Shown: positions 43,087 to 52,081 of the stretch, in pieces | How positions within the stretch are numbered: the first letter of the stretch is position 1 | How the letters are laid out: each line of letters begins with the position of its first letter | Assembly: GCA_047518265.1 (NCBI GenBank) | Contig: JAKZRG010000074.1 | Location: 6,669-70,668 of the forward strand | Length of the DNA stretch: 64,000 nt | Origin: Oceanospirillum sp047518265 | Lineage (GTDB): Bacteria > Pseudomonadota > Gammaproteobacteria > Pseudomonadales > Halomonadaceae | Direction: 5' to 3' | Translations under genes and position numbers: made by a program | The notes under the pieces: generated by a model | Databases searched by the model: none | Seen by the model: only the letters and a program-made list of their open reading frames with translations | What the model was told of the DNA's origin: nothing

Positions 43087-44904
43087 ATGCTGAAATCGTT
43101 ATATCTGCGTAACTGGCCCATCCTGCCAAAAATATTGCTTACCTCCTTTATCGGGGTATGTATTATCTTGACTGTTACCTTTGTGGTGTTTATTCCCCAC
43201 ATAGAGTCACGCATTATGGAGGGGAAAAAGGAAGCCACCCGTCAGGCGGTGGAAGTGGCTTTTGGTGTGTTCACTCACTATCAGGAATTGGTAGAGAACC
43301 GTGAGCTATCCACTGAGGAAGCCCAGGAGCGTGCTAAGCGTGCCATCAATGGCTTGCGCTATAGCACTCGGGAATACTTCTGGATCAATGACAGTTATCC
43401 ACGCATGATCATGCACCCTACAGCCCCCAAGCTGAATGGTACAGATCTGACTGATTTTGCTGATCCCAATGGGGTATTGCTCTTTCAAGAGTTTGTTAAC
43501 GTTACCAATGCTTATGGTGCGGGTTTTGTGGACTATATGTGGCCCAAGCCCGGTGAGAAGGAGCCGGTAGCCAAGCTCTCTTATGTCAAGAACTTCAAGC
43601 CTTGGGGCTGGATAGTCGGTAGCGGTGTGTATCTGGATGATGTGCAGAAAGAAATCCTGAATGTGCGCAACCTGGCCATCGCTGGCGGTATATTTTTTGC
43701 CCTGCTCACTATGGCGCTGGCATGGTGGATAGGCAACTCTATCACTCGACGTCTGGATAAGGTGATTGATGGCCTGAAGGATGTGGCTCAAGGGAAAGGT
43801 GATGTTGATCTTCGTAAGCGTATTGCCATCACCTCGATTGATGAAATTGGTGCTCTCTCTAACGAATTCAATGCCCTGATGGAGTCCATTAGTGATCTCA
43901 CTACTTTTCGCAAGGTTATTGAGGAAGATGATGTGATGGAGGATGTCTATTCCCGCCTCTATGATATTTTCACCGAAGATCTCAAATTGGAATCACCGGT
44001 GATTTTTGAGGTGGATGATATTCATAACCGCATGAAGCCAGTGTACCCTCTTACCCTGAATGAGGATGCTCAAACCTGTAATCAGGAGATTCTGGACAAC
44101 TGTAATCTTTGTAAGGCCAAGCGTACCGGTCATGGCATCAGTTCATACGATTTCCCGAAGATCTGTAAGCAATTTATCGATCATGGCAATAGCCAGCATG
44201 TGTGTGTGCCAATGACTATTGGTGGCAGTACCATTGGCGTGGTGCAGTTCAACTTTGCTGGAGAGGAAGATCACGAGACTCGTTTACGAGTGGTTGATCA
44301 GGTAGATAAAGCATCTCAATATATTAAAGAAGCTTTGCCTGTCATCGAGTCCAAACGTTTGACGGCTACTTTACGTGAGTCTGCTTTGACCGATGCTCTG
44401 ACCGGTTTGCATAACAGACGCTTCCTGCAGGAATCCGCTACCAATATCTGTTCAGCGGCTCTACGTCGTAAAAAGACCATTGGCTTGTTGATGTGTGATC
44501 TGGACTACTTTAAACAGGTTAATGATTCCCATGGTCATGATGCAGGGGATTTAATTCTGGTAGAAACAGCCAAGATCCTGAAGAACAGTGTGCGTGATTC
44601 GGACCTTATCTTCCGTTTTGGTGGAGAAGAATTCTTCATTATGTTGGTGGATGTGGAACCTGGCGAAGCCCTCATCGTAGCAGAGAAGATGTGTAAGTCT
44701 TTTGAGGATCATCAATTTACCTTGGATACAGGCGAACGCATTACTAAGACCATCAGTATTGGTGTCAGTGAATTTCCCGGCGATGAAGAATCCCTATGGA
44801 AAGGCTTAAAATTTGCTGATGTGGCCCTGTATCAAGCGAAAGACACAGGACGCAATAAGGCCGTGCGCTTTACTAAAGAAATGTGGAAGGATGATCAGTA
44901 TTAA
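43087..44904 (+). CDS. Diguanylate cyclase with Cache and HAMP domains
   Basis: A 605-residue sensor. Transmembrane helix 1 is at about 16-38; a periplasmic single-Cache domain spans 40-195 ('YFWINDSYPRMIMHPT', 'WGWIVGSGVYLDDVQKEI'); helix 2 is at 196-218. HAMP is at about 219-275. A cysteine-rich region at about 320-375 (Cys331, 339, 342, 360, 373) may bind a metal or heme. The GGDEF domain (about 430-600) has 'RFGGEEF' at 510-516 and an RxxD inhibitory site at 503-506, so active and product-inhibited c-di-GMP synthesis is expected. ATG at 43087 fits the domain start; an earlier in-frame start at 43009 lies in a MITE-like element. Confidence 0.92.
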   Translation: MLKSLYLRNWPILPKILLTSFIGVCIILTVTFVVFIPHIESRIMEGKKEATRQAVEVAFGVFTHYQELVENRELSTEEAQERAKRAINGLRYSTREYFWINDSYPRMIMHPTAPKLNGTDLTDFADPNGVLLFQEFVNVTNAYGAGFVDYMWPKPGEKEPVAKLSYVKNFKPWGWIVGSGVYLDDVQKEILNVRNLAIAGGIFFALLTMALAWWIGNSITRRLDKVIDGLKDVAQGKGDVDLRKRIAITSIDEIGALSNEFNALMESISDLTTFRKVIEEDDVMEDVYSRLYDIFTEDLKLESPVIFEVDDIHNRMKPVYPLTLNEDAQTCNQEILDNCNLCKAKRTGHGISSYDFPKICKQFIDHGNSQHVCVPMTIGGSTIGVVQFNFAGEEDHETRLRVVDQVDKASQYIKEALPVIESKRLTATLRESALTDALTGLHNRRFLQESATNICSAALRRKKTIGLLMCDLDYFKQVNDSHGHDAGDLILVETAKILKNSVRDSDLIFRFGGEEFFIMLVDVEPGEALIVAEKMCKSFEDHQFTLDTGERITKTISIGVSEFPGDEESLWKGLKFADVALYQAKDTGRNKAVRFTKEMWKDDQY

Positions 44905-44972
44905 GGGGAAAGTGAAGGTGAGTATAGGATTTACCGTTGACTTATACCTGTACTAAATAATTGAAAAAGAGG

Positions 44973-45013
44973 GACTTGGAAAGGGTCTATGATGCTTTCC
45001 AAAGTCTTTTTTT
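44973..45013 (+). terminator. Rho-independent terminator after the cyclase
   Basis: Stem GACTTGGAAAG / CTTTCCAAAGTC followed by seven T. Confidence 0.85.
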
Positions 45014-45110
45014 GTTGTTTTCTTTCCCCCTTCTCTTTGGTACTACTTGGTGTACATTTCATCATTTGAGCTTATGGTAATTATCCTTAGGGGAGCATAC
45101 TTGATTTATA

Positions 45111-45737
45111 TTACAAGTACTTTTCCTGAGGGGATAATCCCAAGCCAATCAGAAACATTTGACACATATTCCATAGTTGGTTTTCATCCCGAATGACTTT
45201 ACTCAAGTTACTTAATCCCATCAAAAAGGCCGTTAGAGCATTAGCAATGGCCTGAAGATCATTAGGTGGAGGAATTTCATTTTGTGTTACAGCACGTTCA
45301 AGTAGATTTTCAAATAACGCTACGGACTCCAATAACATAGCCTCAATATCATCGGATAAGGAATCATCGATTCCGATCACCTCTGAAATAGTATTAACCA
45401 TTAAACAGCCTTCCTTGCCTTGATCCTGAATTCTCGTTTGGCAATTTTCTTTAAAGAACTCATACAGAGCAGGAATAATAGGAGCGCCTGTAGGTAAGAC
45501 TTTCAGTTTAGCAATCGGTGTGGCTGCGTTGTAAGCATCCAGTGCTTCTTTGAATAGTGTCTGTTTATCGCCAAAACTGTTGTACAAGCTGGAACGCGTC
45601 ATTCCCATTAAACTGGCTAATTGGTTGACCGATAATGCATGGTATCCCTGATGCCAGAAGGCATTCTTAGCCGTTTCTACAGCATTGGTTCGATTAAATT
45701 TATTAGGCCGACCGGGCTTTACCTGATTCATCTTCAT
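45111..45737 (-). CDS. TetR-family regulator
   Basis: A 208-residue TetR protein. The HTH is 'ALSVNQLASLMGMTRSSLYN' followed by 'SFGDKQTLFKEALDAYN', the usual TetR_N pattern; the C-terminal domain is a helical ligand pocket. It is divergent from a haloalkane dehalogenase gene, 175 bases away, and two palindromes sit between them (45777-45798 and 45816-45837). It is probably an autoregulated repressor that also controls the dehalogenase and responds to its substrate. Confidence 0.9.
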   Translation of the reverse strand: MKMNQVKPGRPNKFNRTNAVETAKNAFWHQGYHALSVNQLASLMGMTRSSLYNSFGDKQTLFKEALDAYNAATPIAKLKVLPTGAPIIPALYEFFKENCQTRIQDQGKEGCLMVNTISEVIGIDDSLSDDIEAMLLESVALFENLLERAVTQNEIPPPNDLQAIANALTAFLMGLSNLSKVIRDENQLWNMCQMFLIGLGLSPQEKYL

Positions 45738-45776
45738 AATACCTAGCGATGTCTTAATGGGATCAGTGTAAATTAT

Positions 45777-45798
45777 TTTTGTACATATCTGAACATAA
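45777..45798. promoter_or_regulatory. Candidate TetR operator, copy 1
   Basis: TTTTGTACA, a 4-base spacer, then TGAACATAA: one perfect and one degenerate half-site. It starts 39 bases before copy 2. Confidence 0.6.
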
Positions 45799-45815
45799 TA
45801 TGTATTATCATCTTG

Positions 45816-45837
45816 TTTTGTACATATCTGTACAAAA
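45816..45837. promoter_or_regulatory. Candidate TetR operator, copy 2
   Basis: TTTTGTACA, spacer TATC, then TGTACAAAA: a perfect 9-bp inverted repeat, 75 bases upstream of the dehalogenase start. Same spacing as copy 1. Confidence 0.7.
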
Positions 45838-45912
45838 CTGATTGTCGAATTGATATCGTATTTTTGCGTGCAAGAATGACGTTATTTATGTAAACCCATA
45901 CAGAGAATACCT

Positions 45913-46827
45913 ATGACAACTCCAAGCTATAAACTATCTTTGCCAAGCGTCTCGGCGGAATACCCCTTTGAAAGTCACTTTACATCTGTTAACGGACAGC
46001 AAGTTCATCATGTAGAGCAAGGGGAAGGTGATCCAGTACTGTTTATTCACGGCAATCCCACATCATCGTATTTATGGAGAAATGTATTACCTTTCGTCTC
46101 TGATAAAAATAGAGGAATTGCTTTGGATTTAATTGGCATGGGTCAATCAGGCAATCCTGATATAGCCTATACATTTGCGGATCATCTGGATTATTTAGAA
46201 GGCTTTATTACTGAACTACAATTGGAAAATATTACTTTGGTGGTTCACGACTGGGGAGCTGCATTAGGTTTTGAATATGCTCGTCGTCATCCAGATAAAG
46301 TACAAGGTATTGTTTTTATGGAAGGCTTGTTACCACCTTCTTTCCCCAAACCCAGTTTTGAATCTATGGGTAAGGAGCTTGGTTCTATGTTTAAGGCATT
46401 TAAAGACCCTGTACAGGGGAATGAATTGGTTATTAATCAGAACGTGTTTATTGAGAAAACTTTACCAGCGTATGTCAATCGTACACTGGATGAACAGAAT
46501 ATGACCGCTTATCGAGCGCCGTATATTGACAAAGAAGATCGAACGGCTCTATTGGTTTGGCCTTGTGAAGTGCCAATCGCAGGCTCTCCAACTTCTAACG
46601 TTGAATTGATGCAAGGTATCGAGCAGTTTATGCAAACTACGGATATGGATATGTTGTTGCTGTATGCCGATCCCGGCGCCTTAATTCCTATGGATATGGT
46701 GCCCTGGTATCAAGAATATATTAAAAACCTAGAGACGGTATATATCGGACAAGGTTTGCACTTCATTCAAGAAGACCAACCGACAGCAATTGGCCTAGCA
46801 ATTCAAGAATGGCTTCGTAGACATTAA
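45913..46827 (+). CDS. Haloalkane dehalogenase (alpha/beta hydrolase, HLD-II-like)
   Basis: A 304-residue alpha/beta hydrolase. 'FIHGNPTSSYLWRNVLP' with Asn48 as a halide-stabilising residue, 'VVHDWGAALGFEYARRHPDK' with nucleophile Asp113 and Trp114, Glu137 in 'VFMEGLLPP', and the catalytic His in 'GLHFIQEDQP' near the C-terminus agree with the LinB/DhaA subfamily. Such enzymes replace a halogen with hydroxyl in haloalkanes. The divergent TetR and its palindromes suggest substrate-inducible expression. An epoxide hydrolase would be the alternative, but the acid and Asn positions favour the dehalogenase. Confidence 0.85.
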   Translation: MTTPSYKLSLPSVSAEYPFESHFTSVNGQQVHHVEQGEGDPVLFIHGNPTSSYLWRNVLPFVSDKNRGIALDLIGMGQSGNPDIAYTFADHLDYLEGFITELQLENITLVVHDWGAALGFEYARRHPDKVQGIVFMEGLLPPSFPKPSFESMGKELGSMFKAFKDPVQGNELVINQNVFIEKTLPAYVNRTLDEQNMTAYRAPYIDKEDRTALLVWPCEVPIAGSPTSNVELMQGIEQFMQTTDMDMLLLYADPGALIPMDMVPWYQEYIKNLETVYIGQGLHFIQEDQPTAIGLAIQEWLRRH

Positions 46828-46935
46828 TATTGGTATAAAAATCACTCTTTTAGTAAAACAATGGTGTCCTGGTTTATTGGTTGATATACGGCATATGGAT
46901 ACCAGTTTATCAGGACAGCGGGTAAGAAAAGCCAC

Positions 46936-47820
46936 TTACGAAAGCAGCGACTTTATATGCTCCTTAAACGCTAGGAGTTTTTGGCTTTTCCACTGGCTTT
47001 TTTTGTAGAGTAAATACAAGCGCTTCCTAGGTAGATTTCGCTCGGACAAAACGGTGTGGAAGGTGCCATTTTTAATCTCATGTTCTGTTGAGATATTCAA
47101 CAGCATACCGATGCCTAATCCAGCTCGAACCGATTGATATACCCCCTCAATATCATCACAGGTATGTATATTTTCACTATTAGCCTGGATTTTTTCTTTA
47201 CGGAAAAAAGTCTTCAGAGCTTCTGAGCTATTTAGCGGCGACATCAAAATAAGCTTGGTATTGCCTAAATCAGAAAAACGCTTTGGAGTGCCATATTGTT
47301 CAAGGTAGCGGGGTGTGGCACAGGCTATCAATTGAGTTTCCATCAGTGGAATAGCGATCATGTGGCTATTATCCTGTAATTTCCCTAAACGTAAGGCAAA
47401 ATCCAGATTTTCTTCATGGAGGTCTTCCAAGTTGTCACTAAATTGAATATCAAACTGAATCTGTGGATGTTTAGCCGTAAAGGCTGCGAAGACATCAAAA
47501 ACCTTAGAACGGGCTAAAGCTTTGGATAAGGTAATAGATATTGTTCCCTTTATAGCGTCATCTTCAGTGAGTAAGGTCTCTTCTGCTTGGGAGACAGAAG
47601 CCAAAATACGTTTACAGCGTGGGTAAAAGCGCTGGCCCGCTTCTGTAATTTCGAGCTTTTTATGGGATCGATGAAAGAGCTGAACTTGCACACTTTGTTC
47701 GAGCTTTGTTAGCTGTTTACTCACCGCAGCAGCTGAATAGTTTAGCTTTAATGCGGCTTGGGCAATACTGCCGGTTTCAACCACCGCGACAAAAACACGG
47801 TAGTGGGTGAATTTAGGCAT
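46936..47820 (-). CDS. LysR-family regulator divergent from an SRPBCC gene
   Basis: A 294-residue LysR protein with HTH 'SIAQAALKLNYSAAAVSKQL' and the effector domain ('GTISITLSKALARSKVFDVF'). It is divergent from the SRPBCC gene at 48060 with a 239-base region that contains a MITE-like copy (47953-48040). It probably regulates that gene. HTH and effector domain are intact. Confidence 0.88.
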   Translation of the reverse strand: MPKFTHYRVFVAVVETGSIAQAALKLNYSAAAVSKQLTKLEQSVQVQLFHRSHKKLEITEAGQRFYPRCKRILASVSQAEETLLTEDDAIKGTISITLSKALARSKVFDVFAAFTAKHPQIQFDIQFSDNLEDLHEENLDFALRLGKLQDNSHMIAIPLMETQLIACATPRYLEQYGTPKRFSDLGNTKLILMSPLNSSEALKTFFRKEKIQANSENIHTCDDIEGVYQSVRAGLGIGMLLNISTEHEIKNGTFHTVLSERNLPRKRLYLLYKKSQWKSQKLLAFKEHIKSLLS

Positions 47821-47952
47821 GATTAATAGGCCTCTGCATCATTATCGAGAAGCAGTTTAGCAGATTTATGCATTCCATTAAGTTATGCAAGTGTTAACCA
47901 AGCATCGCTTTAGGTGGCTCTATTGAGGTTTTATAGTGTTTCCTGTCCTTCA

Positions 47953-48040
47953 CTACATACCTAAATAAAAGCATTTCGATATTCTCTAGTCGGAGAATAG
48001 GCGATTTATTGTAGAGAAACTTTTGCTTAGGTACTTAAAC
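47953..48040. repeat. MITE-like family 1, copy E
   Basis: Left end ACTACATACCTAAATAAAAG+CATTTC, right end GAGAAACTTTTGCTTAGGTA+CTTAA, imperfect inverted complements around a small internal hairpin (ATTCTC/GAGAAT). It ends 20 bases before the SRPBCC start. Confidence 0.55.
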
Positions 48041-48059
48041 AAATCAGGCAGGAATCAAT

Positions 48060-48518
48060 ATGATCGAATTAGCTAAAATCTCTGTTTTAATTGCAACGCC
48101 GGTAAGTGTCGCATTTAACTATATTTCCAATATGGAAAACTACAAACACTGGTTTCCCGGTGTTGTCGATATAAAATCAACCAATCAGTTAGCTCACGGC
48201 GATATCGGGAAAAAATATGTGGAAACCTTGTTGTTACCCAGCGGTGCTGTCGATTTAGAAATTAACGTGAATCAGTGTAAGCCTAATCATTTTTTTTTAA
48301 CCCAGGGAAATCTAGCGAGTGTATTACCCCAGATGACGGTCACATTCTTGGCAATCACCGACAGCAGTTGTAAGGTGACGCTGGAGTATCATAGTAGGAA
48401 CTCAGAACTCACGTCGTCCAGTGACATTGTTATTGCTTTAAGAGAAGACTTAGACCGCCGTGCAAAGCAAGGCATTACGGAATTGAAGACAATACTGGAA
48501 AGCTCTAGTTTGCTCTGA
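48060..48518 (+). CDS. SRPBCC-family (polyketide cyclase/START-like) protein
   Basis: A 152-residue protein with the opening 'IATPVSVAFNYISNMENYKH' then 'WFPGVVDIKSTNQLAHGDIG', typical of the SRPBCC hydrophobic-pocket fold (Polyketide_cyc2). Such proteins bind small hydrophobic ligands. Function unknown. It is divergent from the LysR gene, and its upstream region is largely the MITE-like copy E. AGGCAGGAA lies before the ATG. Confidence 0.82.
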   Translation: MIELAKISVLIATPVSVAFNYISNMENYKHWFPGVVDIKSTNQLAHGDIGKKYVETLLLPSGAVDLEINVNQCKPNHFFLTQGNLASVLPQMTVTFLAITDSSCKVTLEYHSRNSELTSSSDIVIALREDLDRRAKQGITELKTILESSSLL

Positions 48519-48679
48519 GTGAACTTTCCGGCGATGAAGAATTTTTTGTCTTATCCGTGCAATATTTAAGTAACAAAAAGCACATCTAACGGTAAACAAA
48601 TAATCATATCTCTGCCTTATGGTGTCGCTAGTCTTAGCCAACTGATTAGCACTAATAATCCATTAAGGAATTACCAGAG

Positions 48680-50701
48680 ATGAGTACATTCACCAGCAGT
48701 GACATGGTTCACAACAAGAGTGAAAACACCCCGTTCAGTTCTGTTTTAGAAACCAACCTGTCCCGTCGTTCTGTCGTTCGTGGCGGTATAGTGAGTGCGG
48801 TTGCACTGCTGTCTGGTATCGGTCTGACCGGTTGTAACAGCGATGATGACTCCAGTACTGACGATGAAACGATGGAGAGCATCGCTCTAGCGTTTGAATC
48901 CATTGCAGGTTCTAAAACTGACGCTTGTGTAGTCGCTGCGGGTTATACCGCGTCAGTACTCGCACCATGGGGTACGCCGCTGAACAGTACTGCGGCAGCC
49001 TGGAAAGATGATGGTACTAACACGCCGACCGACCAGTTGAATAGCATGGGCATGCACCATGACGGTATGCGCTTTTTCCCTATCGATGGTAGCTCTGACG
49101 ATGGATTGTTGGTGGTAAACCACGAATACGTCGATCAGAATGCATTGCATCCAGATGGTGCAACCACTGATGATGCAGGCAACCGTCCGGTTGATGAAGT
49201 ACGTAAAGAGATCTACGCACACGGTGTTGCTGTGGTGCGTATCCAGCGTACTAACGGTAACTGGCAGGTTATTGATAGTGATCCACTAAACCGCCGCTTT
49301 ACATCTGATAGTGTGATGGATATCTCTGGCCCAATGGCGGGTACTAGTCACCTGATCACGCCTTTCTCTCTGGATGGCACTCAAACCCGTGGCACTAACA
49401 ATAACTGTGGTAACGGTTACACTCCTTGGGGCACCTACCTGACTTGTGAAGAGAACTGGCCGAACGTTTTTGTACACGATGGCGCCATGACCACTGAGCA
49501 GGAGCGTATTGGTTTTCGTACCAGTAGCCGTTATGGCTGGGAAACTGCAGCAGGCGATGCCTCTGAAGTAGAGAGTGAATTTGCACGCTTTAACATCACG
49601 CCAACAGGCGTAGATGCGACACAAGATTACCGTAACGAGGGTAGCACCTTCGGTTATATCGTCGAGATCGATCCATTTGATACCTCACGCCGTGCGGTAA
49701 AACGTACTGCTCTGGGTCGCTTCCGTCACGAAGGCTGCTGGCCGGGTAAACTGGAAGAAGGTCAGCCCGTTGTTTTCTATTCTGGTGATGACTCACGCTT
49801 CGAATACATCTACAAGTTTGTATCCCGTGAGCTGTGGAATCCAGCGGACGCGAACCCAACGGATCGCCTAGCAACGGGTGCCAAGTATATGGATGACGGC
49901 ACCCTGTACGTGGCACGCTTTGATGCTGACGGTACCGGTGTTTGGTTGCCACTCACAGTGAATACCGTTGCTCAGGATGGACAGACACTGGGTGAAAAGT
50001 TTGGTGATCTGGCGGGTATTATTCTGAACACTCGTGGCGCAGCGGATGCGGTAGGTGCAACCCCGATGGATCGTCCAGAGTGGTGTGCGCTGAACCCAGT
50101 GGATGACAAGGTTTACTTCACACTAACCAACAACACCAAGCGTGAAGAAGCCAATGCGGCTAATCCACGTGTTGATAACCCATACGGTCATATCATCCGC
50201 TGGGATGAGAACGACGATATGACGGGCTTTAACTGGGAGATCTTCGTCTACGGCTCTAACGATTCGGCAGGTGCGGATATCAACCGTTCAGGCCTGACCG
50301 AGATGAATGAATTTGCCAGCCCTGACGGCATGGGCTTCGACAGCCGTGGCATCATGTGGATTCAGACCGATAACGGTTCAGACGTTGCAGATGACACCAA
50401 CGACCAGATTCTGGCGGTTGTGCCCTCTGCCGTTGTTGATACAGAAGGCAACCAGACTGTCATCTCCGCTGACAACCAAGATATGCTGAAACGCTTCTTT
50501 GTTGGCCCGAACGGCTGTGAAGTGACGGGTATCACCTTTAGTCCAGATAACACCGCGATGTTTGTCAATATCCAGCACCCAGGAAACTGGCCAGTATCTG
50601 AAACTGATGCAACAGAAGTAACACCAGAAGGCACAACCCTGCGCCCACGTGCTTCTACAGTTGTTATCCAGAAAACAGACGGCGGCCCAATCGCTGTTTA
50701 A
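48680..50701 (+). CDS. phoX: PhoX-family alkaline phosphatase, Tat lipoprotein
   Basis: A 673-residue PhoX. The N-terminus has a twin-arginine signal 'NLSRRSVVRGGIVSAVALLS' followed by a lipobox 'GIGLTGC' (Cys about 52). The catalytic domain carries 'DGLLVVNHEYVDQNALH', 'VMDISGPMAGTSHL', 'NNNCGNGYTPWGTYLTCEEN' (iron-ligating Cys) and 'RPEWCALNPVDDKVYFTLTN'. PhoX releases phosphate from monoesters outside the cytoplasm. Base composition is more GC-rich than the surrounding genes. I found no Pho box as good as the one at 39410. Confidence 0.93.
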   Translation: MSTFTSSDMVHNKSENTPFSSVLETNLSRRSVVRGGIVSAVALLSGIGLTGCNSDDDSSTDDETMESIALAFESIAGSKTDACVVAAGYTASVLAPWGTPLNSTAAAWKDDGTNTPTDQLNSMGMHHDGMRFFPIDGSSDDGLLVVNHEYVDQNALHPDGATTDDAGNRPVDEVRKEIYAHGVAVVRIQRTNGNWQVIDSDPLNRRFTSDSVMDISGPMAGTSHLITPFSLDGTQTRGTNNNCGNGYTPWGTYLTCEENWPNVFVHDGAMTTEQERIGFRTSSRYGWETAAGDASEVESEFARFNITPTGVDATQDYRNEGSTFGYIVEIDPFDTSRRAVKRTALGRFRHEGCWPGKLEEGQPVVFYSGDDSRFEYIYKFVSRELWNPADANPTDRLATGAKYMDDGTLYVARFDADGTGVWLPLTVNTVAQDGQTLGEKFGDLAGIILNTRGAADAVGATPMDRPEWCALNPVDDKVYFTLTNNTKREEANAANPRVDNPYGHIIRWDENDDMTGFNWEIFVYGSNDSAGADINRSGLTEMNEFASPDGMGFDSRGIMWIQTDNGSDVADDTNDQILAVVPSAVVDTEGNQTVISADNQDMLKRFFVGPNGCEVTGITFSPDNTAMFVNIQHPGNWPVSETDATEVTPEGTTLRPRASTVVIQKTDGGPIAV

Positions 50702-50740
50702 GTAACAATATTCAGCGTTTAGACTGAGTTTTGATACATC

Positions 50741-50772
50741 AAAACCGGGGCCTATGGGTTCCGGTTTTTTTC
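50741..50772 (+). terminator. Rho-independent terminator after phoX
   Basis: Stem AAAACCGG / CCGGTTTT with a 12-base loop, then T-run. Confidence 0.9.
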
Positions 50773-50881
50773 GTCTAAAAAAAGCAGAAATATCAGGCCT
50801 TCTGGGATTAACTATTGAGCAGGTTCAACATATACAGGAACGTTATAGTAACCAGTAACAGAAGGAAAACTGAACCTCATC

Positions 50882-51102
50882 TAATACTGTAATTGCCAGT
50901 TATCTAAGCACAAGGAGATAAATTTTTCTACGAAGTAACCGATACACGTAGCGTGGATAAGCCAGAGGCGCATCCGCGAATGCTCTGTCACTCCTGAAGA
51001 TAATACGGGGAGTTTTTGTTTAACCGCTTATCATCTATATGCGGAATATATTGTCGCTATTGATTTAACCGTCACTTTTGAAAGAATGGCTGTCCCTATT
51101 TT
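50882..51102 (+). repeat. Degenerate ~106-bp repeat interrupted by a MITE-like insertion
   Basis: The flanks, AATACTGTAATTGCCAGTTA+TC on the left and the sequence from ATATTGTCGCTATTG to AATGGCTGTCCC on the right, align with the 106-bp units at 53331-53543. The middle is replaced by the family-1 element (50905-51030). Confidence 0.6.
50905..51030. repeat. MITE-like family 1, copy B
   Basis: Left end TAAGCACAAGGAGATAAATT+TTTCT, right end GGGGAGTTTTTGTTTAACCG+CTTA. The centre carries the REP-like motif (GTAGCGTGGATAAGCCAGAG at 50948-50967). It sits inside the degenerate 106-bp repeat, which shows that it moved there after the repeat formed. Confidence 0.65.
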
Positions 51103-51906
51103 TTATTTATCATCCATTCCTAGATGCGGTATTCCTCCTACAGCATCCAACATTTTATGTCGATATTTCTGCACAATAGCATCCAATTCACCGTTAAGAG
51201 ACAGCTCTGTAAACGATTGTTGTAAGCGTAAAACAACTTCTTTTGGTGTGTCTAAACTTGCGGCAAGGTAAGCATATTGAGAGATATCCCTAAGGTGCAA
51301 AGCTTGCTCAAAATCATTAGGATTTATACCTAACTGCAGCATATGATAGCGAAAAGCAATCTCATCATAGGGCATCAGATCGAAACGCTTATTTTTTAAC
51401 ATCAACAGATTTGTCTGATCTTTGATGTTGATATTCAGCTGTTTCTTCGCAATCCCTTTACTCTGCAGATAATAACGTTTGACATCATCCGCCAATACAC
51501 CAAAACGATAACCTCGGGCATCCTGAAGTGTGGTTAATTGTATATCTTTTCGACTGCGCAATTTCCACAGGTAAATATTATTGGGCGTTATTGGCGCGAT
51601 CCACTGAAAAAGTTGCTCACGCTCATGGGTTCTGGAAATGTTAAAAATCAGCGTATAACTGTCCGTTTGAGCCAATTTATAGGCTCTTGGCCAAGGGTAA
51701 AAATTAATCCGATAGTTATAGGCCGTTTTAGCTAGGATAGCCTGCACAATCTCCGCTGACAGTCCTTTGGCTTTGCCATCCCGAGGGTATTGATAGGGTG
51801 GATAAACGGTCGTAACAATTTTCAGTATTTCACCATAGCTATTACTGGCCAATAGCAAAAAAACACTGAAAATCAAATGAGTTAGAACAGTCCGAAGGCT
51901 AGACAT
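51103..51906 (-). CDS. Orphan periplasmic solute-binding protein
   Basis: A 267-residue exported protein; signal peptide to about residue 25 ('NSYG|EIL'), then 'KIVTTVYPPYQYPRDGKAKG', 'FYPWPRAYKLAQTDSYTLIF' and 'RGYRFGVLADDVKRYYL', all type 3 solute-binding-protein features. No ABC permease or ATPase is next to it. Distantly similar to the protein at 38220. Role unclear. Confidence 0.82.
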   Translation of the reverse strand: MSSLRTVLTHLIFSVFLLLASNSYGEILKIVTTVYPPYQYPRDGKAKGLSAEIVQAILAKTAYNYRINFYPWPRAYKLAQTDSYTLIFNISRTHEREQLFQWIAPITPNNIYLWKLRSRKDIQLTTLQDARGYRFGVLADDVKRYYLQSKGIAKKQLNINIKDQTNLLMLKNKRFDLMPYDEIAFRYHMLQLGINPNDFEQALHLRDISQYAYLAASLDTPKEVVLRLQQSFTELSLNGELDAIVQKYRHKMLDAVGGIPHLGMDDK

Positions 51907-51973
51907 AGATTATCAGTGCTCAACGTTCTTTAATGTCTGGGGCATTAACGTGAAAGATAGCTATAGAATACAA

Positions 51974-52081
51974 ATGAACCTGCATAATAAACCTCATAAT
52001 CTTCATCAACTAGCCTATCGGCGGGGAAAACTGAGCACCTATCAAATTATGGATGGATTTGAAGTTCCTGCCTACGCTTAA
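51974..52081 (+). CDS. Possible upstream small ORF overlapping the urea transporter start
   Basis: A 35-codon frame ('MNLHNKPHNLHQLAYRRGKL' at its start) overlaps the beginning of the transporter gene in another frame, ending at 52081. It has a protein-like composition but no strong Shine-Dalgarno and no recognised homologue. It may be a leader peptide or chance. Confidence 0.25.
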   Translation: MNLHNKPHNLHQLAYRRGKLSTYQIMDGFEVPAYA

